Origin: Aralia elata
Taxonomy: Eukaryota; Streptophyta; Magnoliopsida; Apiales; Araliaceae
Reading direction: 5' to 3'
NCBI GenBank assembly: GCA_034770075.1
Contig: JAVJAP010000103.1
Coordinates: forward strand, 806,001 to 870,000
DNA: 64,000 bases
In this document: positions 12,597 to 23,630 of the stretch, in pieces
Layout: each line of letters starts with the position of its first letter
Position numbering within the stretch: the stretch's first letter is position 1
Position numbers and translations under genes: made by a program
The notes under the pieces: model-generated
What the model was told of the DNA's origin: nothing
Databases searched by the model: none
The model's input: only the letters and a program-made list of their open reading frames with translations

Positions 12597-12909
12597 GTTG
12601 CTGCTGCTGCCTGGTTTACTGCTGCTGCTGCTCCATGCTGCTGGGCTACTGTCTAACCGTATGTCACCGCATGCCGACACACGCGTCTTTGACCAAATGA
12701 CCATTTTGCCCTTTTCTGCCCAAAATCGCCCAATTTAACCATTTTTTCCTTTCCCTACAAAATCACACTAAAACACATAAAAATGACATAAATATCCAAA
12801 GAACATGCAAATTCATCAAGTCGAACGTATCTGATTCGTCAATATAAAAACCACTCACTATTGGCATTACAACCTCTAGAGTTGAGCGATGGCTGAGTGT
12901 CGCTGGTGC
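12597..12909. other. unassigned repeat-like DNA
   Basis: The stretch starts with a CTG/TGC-rich run (12598-12650). It contains low-complexity sequence of the kind found in Gypsy LTRs, but no terminus, domain or duplication that would define it. No gene is seen. Confidence 0.35.
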
Positions 12910-13501
12910 TGATGCATGACACGGATTTCAAGGACGCGGTTTTGATGCATTTTTTACCAGATTTTGAAGATTTTATTAGATCTTTTATAATTCTATTATA
13001 ATTAGGATGTTTCTTAGAAAGATTTTGCTTCCTAATTAGTTGTTAACTAGTATTTCAATTCCTTTTGTAATTAGGGTTTTATTTCACAGTATAAATAGAT
13101 TACATGAATGATGTAATGAATAATCAATAATTTTATCAGAGTTTATTTAATATATTTGAGAGGTTTTTCTTATCTTTTGGTTCTTTGAGAATTTCTAAGT
13201 TAATTTCTTAATTTTTCTTTGAGATTCATTAATTGACTTATCATACAACAAATTTATAGTTATGTGCGACGTCCACTATTACATCAATCGTCGATTGTAC
13301 CCAGGCTCCTGCTTCATATATGTACGGGGTTTAGGTGACGTTGTTGTCCATTCAACGCATTCGCATTGCTTTATCGATTGTACCAAGATTTTCGTCTCTT
13401 TTTTGACATTGGGGTGGTGTCGAGAGAGTTCCACCCAAATAGCTTGATAGAAACGATCTAGGCGACGAGCACCTCACGCAAGCGTGTCGTGGAGTCTATC
13501 A
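12910..13501 (+). repeat. Gyp-1 5' LTR
   Basis: The right end, ...GTGTCGTGGAGTCTATCA, is the inverse of the left ends of the minus-strand LTRs at 47247 and 59441. It directly precedes the primer-binding site. The left end is taken at TGATGCATGACACGG by alignment with Gyp-2; a second TGATGCA at 12943 is an alternative start. A TATA box (TATAAATAG) lies at 13090-13098. Length (559-592 bp) matches the sister LTRs. Confidence 0.82.
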
Positions 13502-13503
13502 TT

Positions 13504-13515
13504 TGGTATCAGAGC
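13504..13515 (+). promoter_or_regulatory. Gyp-1 primer-binding site
   Basis: TGGTATCAGAGC lies two bases after the LTR end. It is the exact complement of the 3' end of plant initiator-Met tRNA. Confidence 0.93.
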
Positions 13516-13907
13516 TATGTTTTCTAGTTAGATACTTATCTTTAATTTTCTATTGAATTTATGTATTGAAAAAAAAATTCTTTAGTTAAAAAAAGAAGAG
13601 AAAATTTAGTGTTATTAGTATTTCTGTTATTTCGTTTATTTCGATTGAATTTCAATCATTAAGAGTCATATCTTCTATAGTTTGTTCTTGATAAGTTGTT
13701 TTTGAATTGATTGGGAAACTTTGATTTTTATTGGTAAATTAAAAAAGAACTTATAAGAGGAAAATTTAGAGGTAAAAGGCTAGAGTGTGAGATCATTCGA
13801 GGGTAAAAGCCAGCAAGTGATACACGAGTGAAACATTAATCGAGCGAAACATGTAAGGTAGTGGTGAGAAAATTATTTTGCTATTAACCTTTGTTTTGCA
13901 GGAAATT

Positions 13908-14755
13908 ATGTCTAGTTCCAAAGATAAAGGTACCATGGAGGAGTCCCAAGGCAAGTATGATACAAAATTTCTCATGGAGGCTATGATGAAAGAATTCACT
14001 AGGAAGTTGGATATCAAGTGAACTAGCATTTTGACCAAATGAGCGCATCCCAAGGAAATTAGTTTCAACATCATCATGGGGCACGTCAACATGGGAGAAT
14101 GCATCAAAGAGAAGCTAGAATGGAGGAAAATTACTATGAAGGGGGATTTAGTGAAGAAGAGGACCGTGAATCTAACTCTATCCATAGGAGGCGAGGAGCC
14201 AGGGATAAAGGTAGTAGGGATAGAGAAGATGGTAACTTGGATAGCATCAAAATGAAGATTACAGCTTTCCAAGGGTGGAGTGATCCTACGGCATACCTAG
14301 AGTGGGAAAAGAAGATGGAGTGGGTTTTTGACTGTCACTACTATTCATAAATCAAGAAAGTCAAACTTGCCGCTATAGAGTTTTTGAATTATGCAGTTAC
14401 TTGGTGGGATCAGTTGATGACCAGCTGGAGGAGATGTGGGGAATGTCCGATTGAAACTTGGGAAGAGATGAAGGCAGTGATGAAAAAGAGATTTGTGCCT
14501 AGTCACTACCACCGAGATTTGTTCTAGAGTTTGTAGAGTTTGAGCAACGAAGTAGGAGCATAGAGGACTACTTCAAAGAGGTGGAGATGTTGATGTCAAT
14601 AGCTAACATCGTAGAGGAACGTGAGGTGACATTGGCTAGGTTTTCAGCAGGGTTAAATTGGGAAATTGTGGATTTAGTTGAGCGACAACATTATGTTGAG
14701 TTAGAATATATGGTACACATGACTATTAAGATTGAGAACTAGCTTAAGAGGATAG
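13908..14755 (+). pseudogene. Gyp-1 gag, decayed
   Basis: An ATG at 13908 opens a frame that meets TGA after about 37 residues. The capsid segment resumes at 14099-14350 with the family motif FQGWSDPTAYLEWEKKMEWVFD. After a TAA it can be followed to about 14740 (motifs WWDQLM, IETWEEMKAVMKKRFVPSHY and VELEYMVHM). At least three stops or frame changes break it. It corresponds to the gag of Gyp-3, which lies beyond the right window edge. Confidence 0.8.
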
Positions 14756-15631
14756 GTGGCCAACAGTCAATGTCTAATTCGGGTTCATTATAGAAACCTA
14801 ATGTTGAAGCGAGAGGAGAAGTTAGCCATAAGCAAACCCAAATTTGAGCTAAAACTAGAAACAACCAATAGAGGAATACAAGGTAAAATTGAATTACCTC
14901 CTTTTAGTTGTAATCGTGATATAAAATATTTTAAATGTCAAGACAAAGGTCATATTGCGAGCCAATGTCCAAATCAACGGACAATGTTGTTACTTGATAA
15001 TGAGGAGGTGGAGACCGAGGAGGAAGATAGTGATACTGATTTTATGCCACCGCTAGAGGAAGCCGAAGATAGGGAAGTTGCGGTATTTGGGGAAGTTTTG
15101 GTGACTAGAAGAGTGCTAAGTGCACAAGCGAAAGAGGAAAGAAGCGAGCAGCGGGAAAATTTATTTCATACTAGATGCCTTGTGAAAGGAAAAATTTGTT
15201 GTGTTGTAATTGATGGAGGCAGTTGTACACATGTTGCGAGTAAGGTTATAGTGGAGAAATTGGGGCTTTCCACAACCAAACATCTTCAACCATATCGATT
15301 GCAATGGCTCAACGATAGTAATGAAATTAAGGTGACTAAACAAGTATTGGTACCATTTACTATTAGGAGATATGTTGATGAGATTTTGTACGATGTGGTG
15401 CCTATGCAAGCAGGTCATATATTGTTTGGTCGACTATGTCAATTTGATCGGAGAGTGAGACATGATGGGTTTACTAATGAATATTCTTTTGTTCACAATA
15501 AAAGGAAGGTTACTTTGTGTCCTATGTCACCACAACAGGTGTATGAGGATCAAATTCATTTACAAAAAGATGTTAAAAAAAGTGAAAAAAAAGAAAACTC
15601 AAGAGAAAAAAAATATTTAGGGGAAAAATAA
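14756..15631 (+). pseudogene. Gyp-1 gag zinc knuckle and protease
   Basis: A 291-residue open stretch holds the nucleocapsid knuckle and the aspartic protease. The knuckle reads YFKCQDKGHIASQCPN, so the first Cys of the CCHC box, intact in Gyp-3, has become Tyr. An acidic linker follows, then the protease with CVVIDGGSCTHV and the LFGR segment. The lysine-rich tail falls out of frame after 15631. The protein is homologous over its length to the Gyp-3 fragments at 63404-64000. Confidence 0.85.
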
Positions 15632-17381
15632 GCGAGAAAAAGAAAGAGAAGAGCAAAAGGGAGTTGAGAAAAGAAGAACCAATATTTATCAAAAAAAAAG
15701 TGATGTGAGGCGAGCTTTGGTTTCTAAACAGCCGATGATTATACTTAAGTATAAGGAAGCGCTTTTGAATACTAACGCTAACAGTTTGTCTTTTCCTAGT
15801 GTTGTTTCATCTTTTTTATAGGATTATGCGGATGTGTTTCTCGAGGAGCTCCCATGAGGGTTACCACCGGTTCGGAGAATTGAGCATTAAATTGACTTCG
15901 TACCCGGTGCTACCATTCCAAACCGACCAGCTTATCGAAGCAGTCATGAGGAGATGAAGGAGTTACAAAGGCAAGTTGGCGAACTTATGGAGAAAGGGTT
16001 CGTAAGGGAGAGTGATGGGCTAAATTTATACTAGCAATTTACGAGCAAGTATACACGGACAATCAAATAATAAAGTGTAAGTAGAGTGTCGAACCCACGA
16101 GGAATAATCTAATAAACCAATTAATATTCCTAATAACTAACCTTAAATTAATCAAATTCTATTTAAACAAGAGATAAGTGTTTCGTAATTACTAACAGTT
16201 AACTAATAATAGCAGTAAGTATGAATAATATATCAGAAATGAAATTATCAAGATTACAATTTCTCCCGATAATGTTTCCTATTCTTCCACTCCCTATTTA
16301 ACCCGTCAAACGTTGCAGATTGCTAACCAAAAATTCATAAGTATTTATCTAACTTATTCCAAGTTTAGATAAGTGTCATTATTCTTAATGAGAACACTAT
16401 ATTTCTATGTGAATAATCAACAATGATGCAATCGATACTAATTCTTAACAAGTTCATGCGACACTTGGGTATATTTCTATCTCTTATGCAAATTGAATAA
16501 CAATTCTTAACATGAATTAATCCAACACATGTATCATATTCCACATCTAATCTAGAATCAACGTTTACATCTCATCTAGACCAATAGATTAATTGTTGGC
16601 CAAACAACTATTGAGTGAAATCCAAAATATAATAAACAATCTTACAACATCTATTAGAAGTTAAATAGTCAATAGATTAATAAAAACCAATAATCGGGTT
16701 CCATTGCAATCTTGAAAATGGAATTTAGTTCATAAATAAAGAAAAGAACAACATCTCATCAAATAAAGTCATTATAAACACAAGAGTTTAAAGGAAAGAT
16801 AAAGAAAAGAATCTGATGGACAGCTCCCGCTATAGTTCTTCAGATCTTGATCTTCAATCCTCTTTTTCATTCTCTTCGATAAAATTGATTCAGAAGTATT
16901 TCTTCTTTTTTTTTACGTAAATTGTCTCACTTCCTCTGTTTACATCGCTTCATATATAATAGATTCAGGAAAAATCTAATTTCGCCGCACACGCACGCGC
17001 GAAAAAACGCTCCGGGTGCCGCGACCCACAATCCGCTCCGTGGCTTACCAAAGCGAGCATCGTGGCTCTTAATCCCTGCATGGTCTTCTTCCTTGCTCGC
17101 CCAATTACTTCAAATATTGTAATTTTTTTACCATTTAACTCATTTATTCTTACAAAATGAACAAAAGCCATAAATTAAATACAAAATCTATAAAATGACA
17201 TTAAATACTTAAAAATACATAAATTATTAAGCCTAAAAATACTCAAATAATAGGTATAAAACCTACTTATCAGAGAGCATGGGTCCACGTGCAGTTCCAG
17301 TGATTCTAGCGCCTAAAAAGGATGGAAAATGGTGAATGTTCATTGACTGTCGAGCGATAAATAATATTACGGTAAAATATC
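15632..17381 (+). pseudogene. Gyp-1 reverse transcriptase start, split by a solo LTR
   Basis: The segments 15632-16012 and 17278-17381 together correspond to the linker and first RT motifs of Gyp-3 (FVPGATIPN, then ...PVILAPKKDGKW). A solo LTR lies between them. A TGA follows the KKDGKW motif, and homology stops at about 17381. Several other stops are present, so the remnant is non-functional. Confidence 0.82.
16013..17272 (-). mobile_element. solo LTR of an Athila-like element, inserted in Gyp-1
   Basis: A 1260-bp block starts TG and ends CA, with the 5-bp duplication gagag at 16008-16012 and 17273-17277. Removing it joins two collinear parts of Gyp-1 RT. It contains no coding region or primer site. 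Its ends, read on the minus strand, match the LTR at 19285-20689: the start is TGATAAGTAGGTTTTATACC against TGATGAGTAGAATTCATACC. So it is the same family in opposite orientation. Unequal recombination between the two LTRs of a full element is the usual origin. Confidence 0.92.
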
Positions 17382-19284
17382 AATATTATAACGAACGAGA
17401 TTTTTATATTTGATCTTTAAATATTTGTGTCGATTTATCTATTGAGCAAAATAAATATTTGATGAAATATTTGTAGATTAATTTAATTAAATGTGTTACA
17501 TTAATTATATTGATGTGAAATAATTTTATAGTGCAAAGTGTGAATTTAATTGGGATAATTAAATTAAATGAGTTGTTTATTAATTGTGATGTTGTTCTAA
17601 TTAATTTAATAATTAATTATAGATTTATTAATTTGTCATAAATAAATAAATGAGAATTTTTATTATGTGATTATTTGATTTAACGAGTAGTAGTGGCTTT
17701 TATTAATTGTAATTAAATAATATAATTTGATTATTAAAGTGTGACAAATAAACTTTATAATAAGTAAGTTAATTAAAATAAATCAAAAAGGAACTTATAG
17801 AGACAACCAAACATGGCCTTATGAACATGGGAGCAGTTAAGTGCGTACTGGCCTTAGCTGACACCCATGATGTGCCAATTATTATTATCAGTTTATACAT
17901 ATTATGTTCCTAAGTCTAAAATCAGAGACATACAGAGAGAGTTTTGAGAAATAGAAGAAGAATTTCCATCATCTAGCAATCTAAATTACTAATCAAAAGT
18001 AATTTCTTAATTCAAGCTTTAATTTATATTTTTTAAGTTTTCTCTATGAACGTACACTGTAAGTTTTCTGTTAATTGAATTTCACGAGTACATTGTTGAA
18101 AAGTTATTTGTATTCATTAATATGCATGTATGAATCATTATATGATGTTTATAAACTGTTTTAGAGTTATTGATCTGTGAAATTATGTTTTAATTGAAGT
18201 TTTGAAGTTTAGAGAGGACTAGTATTTGAATATTGTTAAAATGTGTGAAAATTTATGTTTTAAATGCATATTAAACAGTAAATTGATGGTTGATTATGTT
18301 TATACATGTAAAAACAAAGATAACGAAACTTAAACGGATTGATTTGGTGTTATAACGAATCTGTAATGTGTGTTTCCATGTAATTCGACGAAACTTTGAA
18401 AATTAGCATGAACATGAAAATTATGAGTCCAATTCGATTGTTTGAGTTGTTTACGTTGATAAAATCATACTCTAATTGTTGGGTTATGTTTCTGTAAAGT
18501 CTAAAATTTATGGGTAGCCTTAGAATTGTTGTTTCAGCGAAACTTTGGCTAAATTTGGTTTTTTCTGTGTTCTTAGCGAACTTGGGCAACTGAGTCTGCA
18601 GAGTGGCGCTGCAGCGCCGGTACAAAGTGTAATTCGGGCGCCGTAGCGCCGACCTGGGTTGTCTGGGTCCGGTTTAAGCCAGCGCCAGGCTCAAGGCTTA
18701 AGCCCGACGCCGCATCACCGGTCCGGGTCAACTGGGTCGGACCGAGGCAAATGAGTCGGGTCGGGTCAAAAACCCAGAAAATGAAATTTTTTTCCCATAT
18801 TTTAAAATAAAATAATTTCACATATATGAAGCAATATGATAAGTATGTAAAAGGATAACAATAGTTTAAGAGCGTAGGTTCGAGTTATATTTTTAAAATT
18901 GATCAGTCGTTTAATAAAGGAAGTAATTAGTTGAACTATGAGTATTAATTGTTCAATGTGACTTGAATATATAGGTTATTTAAAGAGCAAGTAGATAATA
19001 TTAGTTGTAGCAAATGCACGAGGCAAGTTCTTAAACCCTACTTCTCTTTTATGCAAGTTTTCTATCTTTAATCTTCTTATTGCATTGAAAACAAGTTTCA
19101 AAACCTTATTTTTTTACATTGAGCAAGTTCATAAATGATATACTTATGTTGATCAAGTTTCTTAATCTTGATTATCCAATTATATAACTCTGATTGAGAT
19201 GTTCTAATTCTTTTAAAATAATACTTTGGTTATACAATGTTTGTTCAATTGTATACCTTAAAATTCATTATTCGATTAAAATAT
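17382..19284 (+). repeat. Tek-4: Tekay-type LTR fragment
   Basis: The fragment begins near a TATAACGAACG-like LTR start directly after Gyp-1 is cut. It has the layout of the other Tekay LTRs: an AT-rich front, a promoter/leader zone near 17880-18010, and a GC-rich island at 18590-18770 full of GCGCC, GGGTC and GGTC words. A tail of CAAGTT words near 19030-19170 is shared with 11590-11760. No 3' terminus is found; the Athila-like LTR starts at 19285. No gene is seen; short ORFs over the GC island are not credible. Confidence 0.55.
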
Positions 19285-20689
19285 TGATGAGTAGAATTCA
19301 TACCTACAAATTGGATACTTATTTATGTGGATTATTGTTTATTTCCTTGGTGTATAGTTATTTTTCATGCATTTTATATGTTTTTGTAGGTCGCATGTGT
19401 TGAGAATTGATGTGGCGAGAGTTGAGCAAAGCAACAACAAAAGAAGCGAAAAAGTGCAGGAAGTGAAGAAGTGCGGCCGTGCCCAAATTGTTCTAGGGAG
19501 CAGCACGACCGCGTTGGTCTCCAAAGTTAGAAAACAATTGTCTGCTAAGGTAGCGCGGTCGCGCCCCATTCAGGGTTATTTCCAGCGCGACCGCGCCGAT
19601 TCGGGAGTTGACCAAGCTTTAACTTTCTAGTCTTTAATGAAGCAGATGATGTGTAATTGGTATTCAGACTTCTAAATCATTTAGGATTTTTATCAGATAT
19701 TATAAATAGATATTTTAAATAAGTTTTAAGGTTGTTGAACCTATTAGTTGAAAACCCTAGTTTTGGAATCCAATTGCGAAGACTTGAAGCAAATTATTAG
19801 CAAGAGAAAATCAATGCAGGAGCTAGAGAGAGATTCAAGGATTGCTTTAACAGTTTTTATTCTCTTCTCTATCTTTTACTTTTGAATTTTGAATGCTATT
19901 AAATTTGGGGATGATAGATTCTAGTTTACTTATGAACTAAATTTCTTTTTAAGGATATAACGAATGTTATTGTGTAGCTTTGTTTGATATGCTTTCTGGA
20001 TAATTATTGTTAATTATTATTGGATTGTCTATTATGCTTTATACTTAATTGCTTAATTATTTAGCCAGTAATTACCGGGATAATCTATATGAATTCGAGA
20101 GATGAAGTATAGATTTAGATTTGCCCGTAATAGCATATGATTGTTTTTTCTGCATGTCGATGGAATTCATAATTTGTGTTTAGGATAAAGATATACCTAT
20201 TCATCACATGTAATCTAATAGGGAACCTAAACTTTAAATCATTTTTAATTATAATTCACATAGAGATATAGTAGATTAGTTAACTAGGGTGTTCATCTTA
20301 AGTGTATCATCAGTGGATTTGAGTTGATTTCTTTCTGGTACATTGAGAGATGGTCATAAATATTGATGAGTTCTCGATTAACAATTCGAAATAATTAGCA
20401 TAATTTGATAGGAAGTGTATTGAACAAAGTGAAGCAATAAGTGAAGTTGTAGTCTTAGTCTTTAAAATCTGTTTTTCAAACTTGTGGTAATTAGTTTTAG
20501 TTGAAGTAATTAATTAATTTCAAAAATCCTCAAAACCTTAATCGATTGTTTAATAAAATTGAGTTAATACAAAGTTGATAATTGGTATTATAAATTACAA
20601 TTTTTTTTCGTGGGAACGATACTCTACTTATACTTTATTACTTGTGGACTACGTATACTTGCGTATTTTTGTTAGTATAGATTTAGGCA
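19285..20689 (+). repeat. Ath-1 5' LTR (Athila-like)
   Basis: It starts TGATGAGTAG and ends ...TTTAGGCA, 10 bp before the primer-binding site. The end region (GGACTACGTATACTTGC) and the start are shared, inverted, with the solo LTR at 16013-17272. A TATA-like TATAAATAG lies at 19701-19709. A GC-rich stretch at 19470-19600 repeats GCGACCGCG-type words. Confidence 0.82.
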
Positions 20690-20699
20690 AATAAGTTTC

Positions 20700-20717
20700 T
20701 GGCGCTGTTGCCGAGGA
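20700..20717 (+). promoter_or_regulatory. Ath-1 primer-binding site
   Basis: TGGCGCTGTTGCCGAGGA is close to TGGCGCCGTTGCCGGGGA, the tRNA-Asp type primer site usual for Athila and Tat elements, with two differences. It lies just downstream of the LTR end. Confidence 0.8.
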
Positions 20718-20921
20718 AATTTTGTGGTTCTAATTTTCAAGTATCAATTTAATTAATTTAGTTTTAGTTAAACTTTGTTTTTATTTTTCTTGTTACTTCT
20801 TGTTTCAGGTGATTTTGGTTTGTTTATGTAAACGCAATCAAAACAGCCGGAACTTGTGCAGTGAGAGGACAATCTTGAGAACAAGTTACGTTAGTTTAGA
20901 AAGTTTTGCCAAGAGACAATC

Positions 20922-21149
20922 GTGAAAGAGAAAATGGCTAACGAAGAGCAGAAATCACTGAGGGACTACGCCATGCCTAAGATAAATGAGATCAAGTCAA
21001 GCATCACGAGGCCAGCGATCACTGCAAACACTTTTGAGATTAAACCGAGTGCAATTCAGATTATTCAGAACTCCATACAGTTTGGGAGATTGGTCAATGA
21101 TGCTCCGAATGAACATTTGGAGAACTTCCTTGAGATTTGCCATACATTC
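20922..21149 (+). pseudogene. Ath-1 gag, first 76 residues only
   Basis: The ORF begins at ATG 20922 (a second Met lies five codons on). It contains the conserved start of Athila-type gag: SLRDYAMPKINEIKSSITRP, then FEIKPSAIQIIQNSIQFGRL and NEHLENFLEIC. It is cut after the FLEICHTF-like segment by the insertion of Copia-2 at 21150. The remaining element is not recovered on the other side. Confidence 0.82.
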
Positions 21150-21648
21150 TGTTGGGAATAACAACGTCTCACGATATAGAAAAATAAGAAATTGAGAATT
21201 TAGAACACAATCACACAACACAAGAATTATAGTGGAAACTCCAAAACCGGAGAAAAACCACTTTCGTTGCAAAAGACAACCAGAGAAAATTTACTATGTG
21301 AATAATATTACAATCACTCACACTCTCAGAAATTTTTTCACATCCACTCAAGAAAGATAATTCTTCCAAAGAGAATTTCCTCTCACTAAAACTCTCCAAC
21401 TCCTATATTTTTTCCTTTGGATTGATTGTTTAAGCTTGTGAGGATGGGTCCTTTTATAGTGTGATGGAGGAGGCAAAATTCCTTATTTTAAAGGAGCCAA
21501 TGTCAAACAAAGTATACTACCTAAACAAGGTAGGCTACCAACCAAAGTGTGCTTCCTAAACAAGGTAGGCTACCAACCATGGCTTTCTTTTAACAATGTG
21601 GTGTGCATGCATTTATTGACAAACCAAATGTGAGCCAAATAATCAACA
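21150..21648 (-). repeat. Copia-2 3' LTR
   Basis: Its left end is TGTTGGGAATAACAACG and its right end is ...AATCAACA. The right end is followed by ATCTCCACCTTGGCTCAT, whose minus strand AAGGTGGAGAT is the polypurine tract (21649-21659). Size and termini fit a small-LTR Copia element. Confidence 0.82.
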
Positions 21649-22156
21649 ATCTCCACCTTGGCTCATATTCTCCAAATAATCATCATAGCTTCTGTTATCA
21701 CCATCTTCACCAACAGTCATAATTCTCGATATAGAGAATTATCATACTCCACCGTAAAGAGTACACGTCCACTCAGAATCAACCATTCTAAGATTTTTCA
21801 TAACTTCTATTATCACTGTCTTCACCAACAGTCATAATTCTCGGTATAGAGAATTATCATACTCCACCATAAAGAGTATACATACACTCAGAATCAACCA
21901 TTCTAAGATTTTATGTTTATACATACACCACTTAGAATCAACCATTCTAAGATTTCATGTCGAACAAACTTGCTGAAAAATTATGGTGCTACTTCCACGT
22001 TGACTTTCCCGAAAGTACATCAACCATCGACATCACCACACACCTTGCATCAATGCCAACCAATGTCCGTGTGCATAAAACCCACTAGTAATAACACATC
22101 CTCTTTCATGGCAACTTTGGATACTAGCAGCATGCCATGAGGATGTTCATACTCGT
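21649..22156 (-). other. Copia-2 non-coding stretch with 115-bp tandem duplication
   Basis: This lies between the gag stop and the LTR. Two copies of a 115-bp unit start near 21689 and 21804, with a partial third near 21918. Each contains the inverted repeat AATTCTC-GATATA-GAGAATT or a one-base variant. No coding region is seen. In a complete element pol would occupy this place. Confidence 0.7.
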
Positions 22157-22984
22157 TCAGTAAAGATCAGGATCGTCCCCCTCACTACAGGTGGACACAA
22201 TGTTAGCTTCACTGTCAGATCTTGACTTGGAGTTATTTGTCGAATTAGCTCCACCTTTCGGACAATTTCTTTTTAGGTGCCCAGATTGTCCACACCCCCA
22301 GCAAATCGATTTCTTGTTCATGGAGTTATTCTTCTTCTTCCAATTTCTAGCTACCATCAAAGCTGAGTTTTCAGGTGAAACATTATATCCACCACTCAGC
22401 CTCTTCTCTTCAGAGAAAAGTTTACCGGTAACTTCTGAGAACAAAATGGGCTTCATGTGTTCGTAAGAATTTGGAAGAGACCAGATGAGCCTCAACGCTA
22501 TATCCTCATCATCCATCTTTACTCCAATAGATTCTAGTTCAGAGACGATACCATTTAAGACACTCAAATGGTCGGAAATAGATGTGCCTTCATGCATACG
22601 CAAAGTATGAAATTGCTCCTTGAGATATACCCGATTTGAGACGTCTTTTACTTGATACATTTCTTCAAGCTTCTCCCAAAGCTCCTTGACTTTTGAAATT
22701 CCTTGCACATTAGCAAGAATATTTTTGGCCAAAGACAAGCGAATCACGCTTGCAGCTCTCAAATCAAATTCTTCCCAATCTTCATCGCTCATACTAGATG
22801 CAAAGTCTTGTTTACTAGAATCAGATGTCGATTTCCCATCCTTTTTGCTAGAATCAAGGGTCGAGTGCCCCTTCAATGCCTTGTGTAACTTAGATTGAAT
22901 TAACACATCTTTGACTTGAATTTGCCACAAGCCAAAGTTCATTCTCCCATCGAATTTCTCTATGTCGATTTTCATGCCAGACAT
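22157..22984 (-). CDS. Copia-2 gag protein
   Basis: An uninterrupted 275-residue ORF whose Met opens MSGMKIDIEKFDGRMNFGLW, the standard start of Copia gag (DUF4219/UBN2 type). Capsid helices follow (residues about 75-190, with VKELWEKLEEMYQVKDVSNRVYLKEQF and LRMHEGTSISDHLS). A CCHC zinc knuckle (CWGCGQSGHLKRNCPK) sits at about 228-242. The frame ends in a short acidic tail, with no fusion to protease. A clean stop where pol should follow is unusual. It could be a deletion that happened to leave gag open, or a gag-only derivative. Gag would package element RNA in cytoplasmic particles. Confidence 0.85.
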   Translation of the reverse strand: MSGMKIDIEKFDGRMNFGLWQIQVKDVLIQSKLHKALKGHSTLDSSKKDGKSTSDSSKQDFASSMSDEDWEEFDLRAASVIRLSLAKNILANVQGISKVKELWEKLEEMYQVKDVSNRVYLKEQFHTLRMHEGTSISDHLSVLNGIVSELESIGVKMDDEDIALRLIWSLPNSYEHMKPILFSEVTGKLFSEEKRLSGGYNVSPENSALMVARNWKKKNNSMNKKSICWGCGQSGHLKRNCPKGGANSTNNSKSRSDSEANIVSTCSEGDDPDLY

Positions 22985-23139
22985 TTTTCTTTAAACGGAT
23001 CGTACCAGTTGGCCAGGTAAGTGTAAGTCGGGTGGAAGTCTCTCCGTACTTTTACAACGGTGACTAATTAAGTAACCACATTTCTTAAAGGCAGTGCCTT
23101 TTGAACCACTTTCCTAAACACCAAGTCTGTTTGCGAGAA
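22985..23139. other. unassigned sequence right of Copia-2
   Basis: No LTR terminus, primer site or gene was recognised. This is where the Copia-2 5' leader and LTR should be. Confidence 0.4.
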
Positions 23140-23470
23140 GAAGACGTAAATGGGGGTATGTGATTATTGCGTGTACATTATGGTCTATTTGGGAAGCTAG
23201 TAACCTTTGAAATTTCCAGCAGAAAATTATATGTTGGATGGAAATTGTGAACAGGGTGAAGTTTAGATCTTTTAATTGGGGTCTAGCTATTGGTTTGGTT
23301 AAGGGATGTAATGCACATAAATGGTTAGAGGAACCATGTCTTTGTATCTAGGTGTGATCAGTACTTGGTTTTGTGTCTTTTATGTAGATATCCAAACCAT
23401 TTGGATATGTCTGGTTTTAGTTGGTATTAATAAAATTACTTTTGCCGATCAAAAAAAAAAGAAAACGAAA
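23140..23470 (+). mobile_element. LINE (L1-type) 3' end fragment
   Basis: The plus strand reads out a segment like the end of plant LINE ORF2 (…LWSIWEASN…, a W-IW-x-RN-type motif). A short untranslated stretch follows, then AATAAAATTACTTTTGCCGATC and an A-rich tail from about 23450. The GCCGATC-plus-poly(A) end is typical of plant L1 elements. Strong 5' truncation is usual for LINEs. Confidence 0.65.
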
Positions 23471-23630
23471 AAAAGAAAGCCTATTCAACCACCCCCCCAC
23501 CCTGGTCTTTTGCCTTTTAGACCCAACACTTTCAATCCCCTGATCCTATTATGGGTTAGTATAATTTTAGTTTTTAATGTTTGATATATTTATGTAAATA
23601 TAGCAAACTATCAGTTTTTATGCACACACT

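Larger units (their letters stand above)
12910..17381 (+). mobile_element. Gyp-1: truncated Ty3/Gypsy element
   Basis: A 5' LTR (12910-13501), a perfect initiator-Met primer-binding site, decayed gag, protease and the beginning of reverse transcriptase run in Gypsy order on the plus strand. The RT is homologous to Gyp-3 as far as about 17381 (the segment corresponding to IDCRAVNNITVKY) and then stops at a Tekay LTR. The rest of pol and the 3' LTR are lost. The copy also carries a solo LTR inside its RT. It is the same family as Gyp-2 and Gyp-3. Confidence 0.85.
21150..22984 (-). mobile_element. Copia-2: pol-less Copia relic
   Basis: A 499-bp 3' LTR (21150-21648), a polypurine tract, a 0.5-kb non-coding stretch and a Copia gag gene lie in this order on the minus strand. 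Protease, integrase, RT and RNase H are absent. The 5' LTR and primer site are not recognisable upstream of gag (right of 22984). The element interrupts the Athila-like gag. The 5 bp left of it are cattc; no matching copy was found on the right, as expected if that end is deleted. Confidence 0.8.

Noticed and set aside
12598..12650. CTG/TGC triplet run as part of a gene
   Set aside because: The run is short and imperfect, no open frame with a domain crosses it, and it lies between LTR fragments.
18573..18821. ORF over the GC-rich island near 18.7 kb
   Set aside because: GC-rich islands at this position are a shared feature of the Tekay-type LTRs here; the translation is low complexity without a domain.
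19194..19403. 69-residue ORF near the start of the Athila-like LTR
   Set aside because: It spans the LTR boundary at 19285 and is rich in hydrophobic AT-derived codons; no homology is seen.
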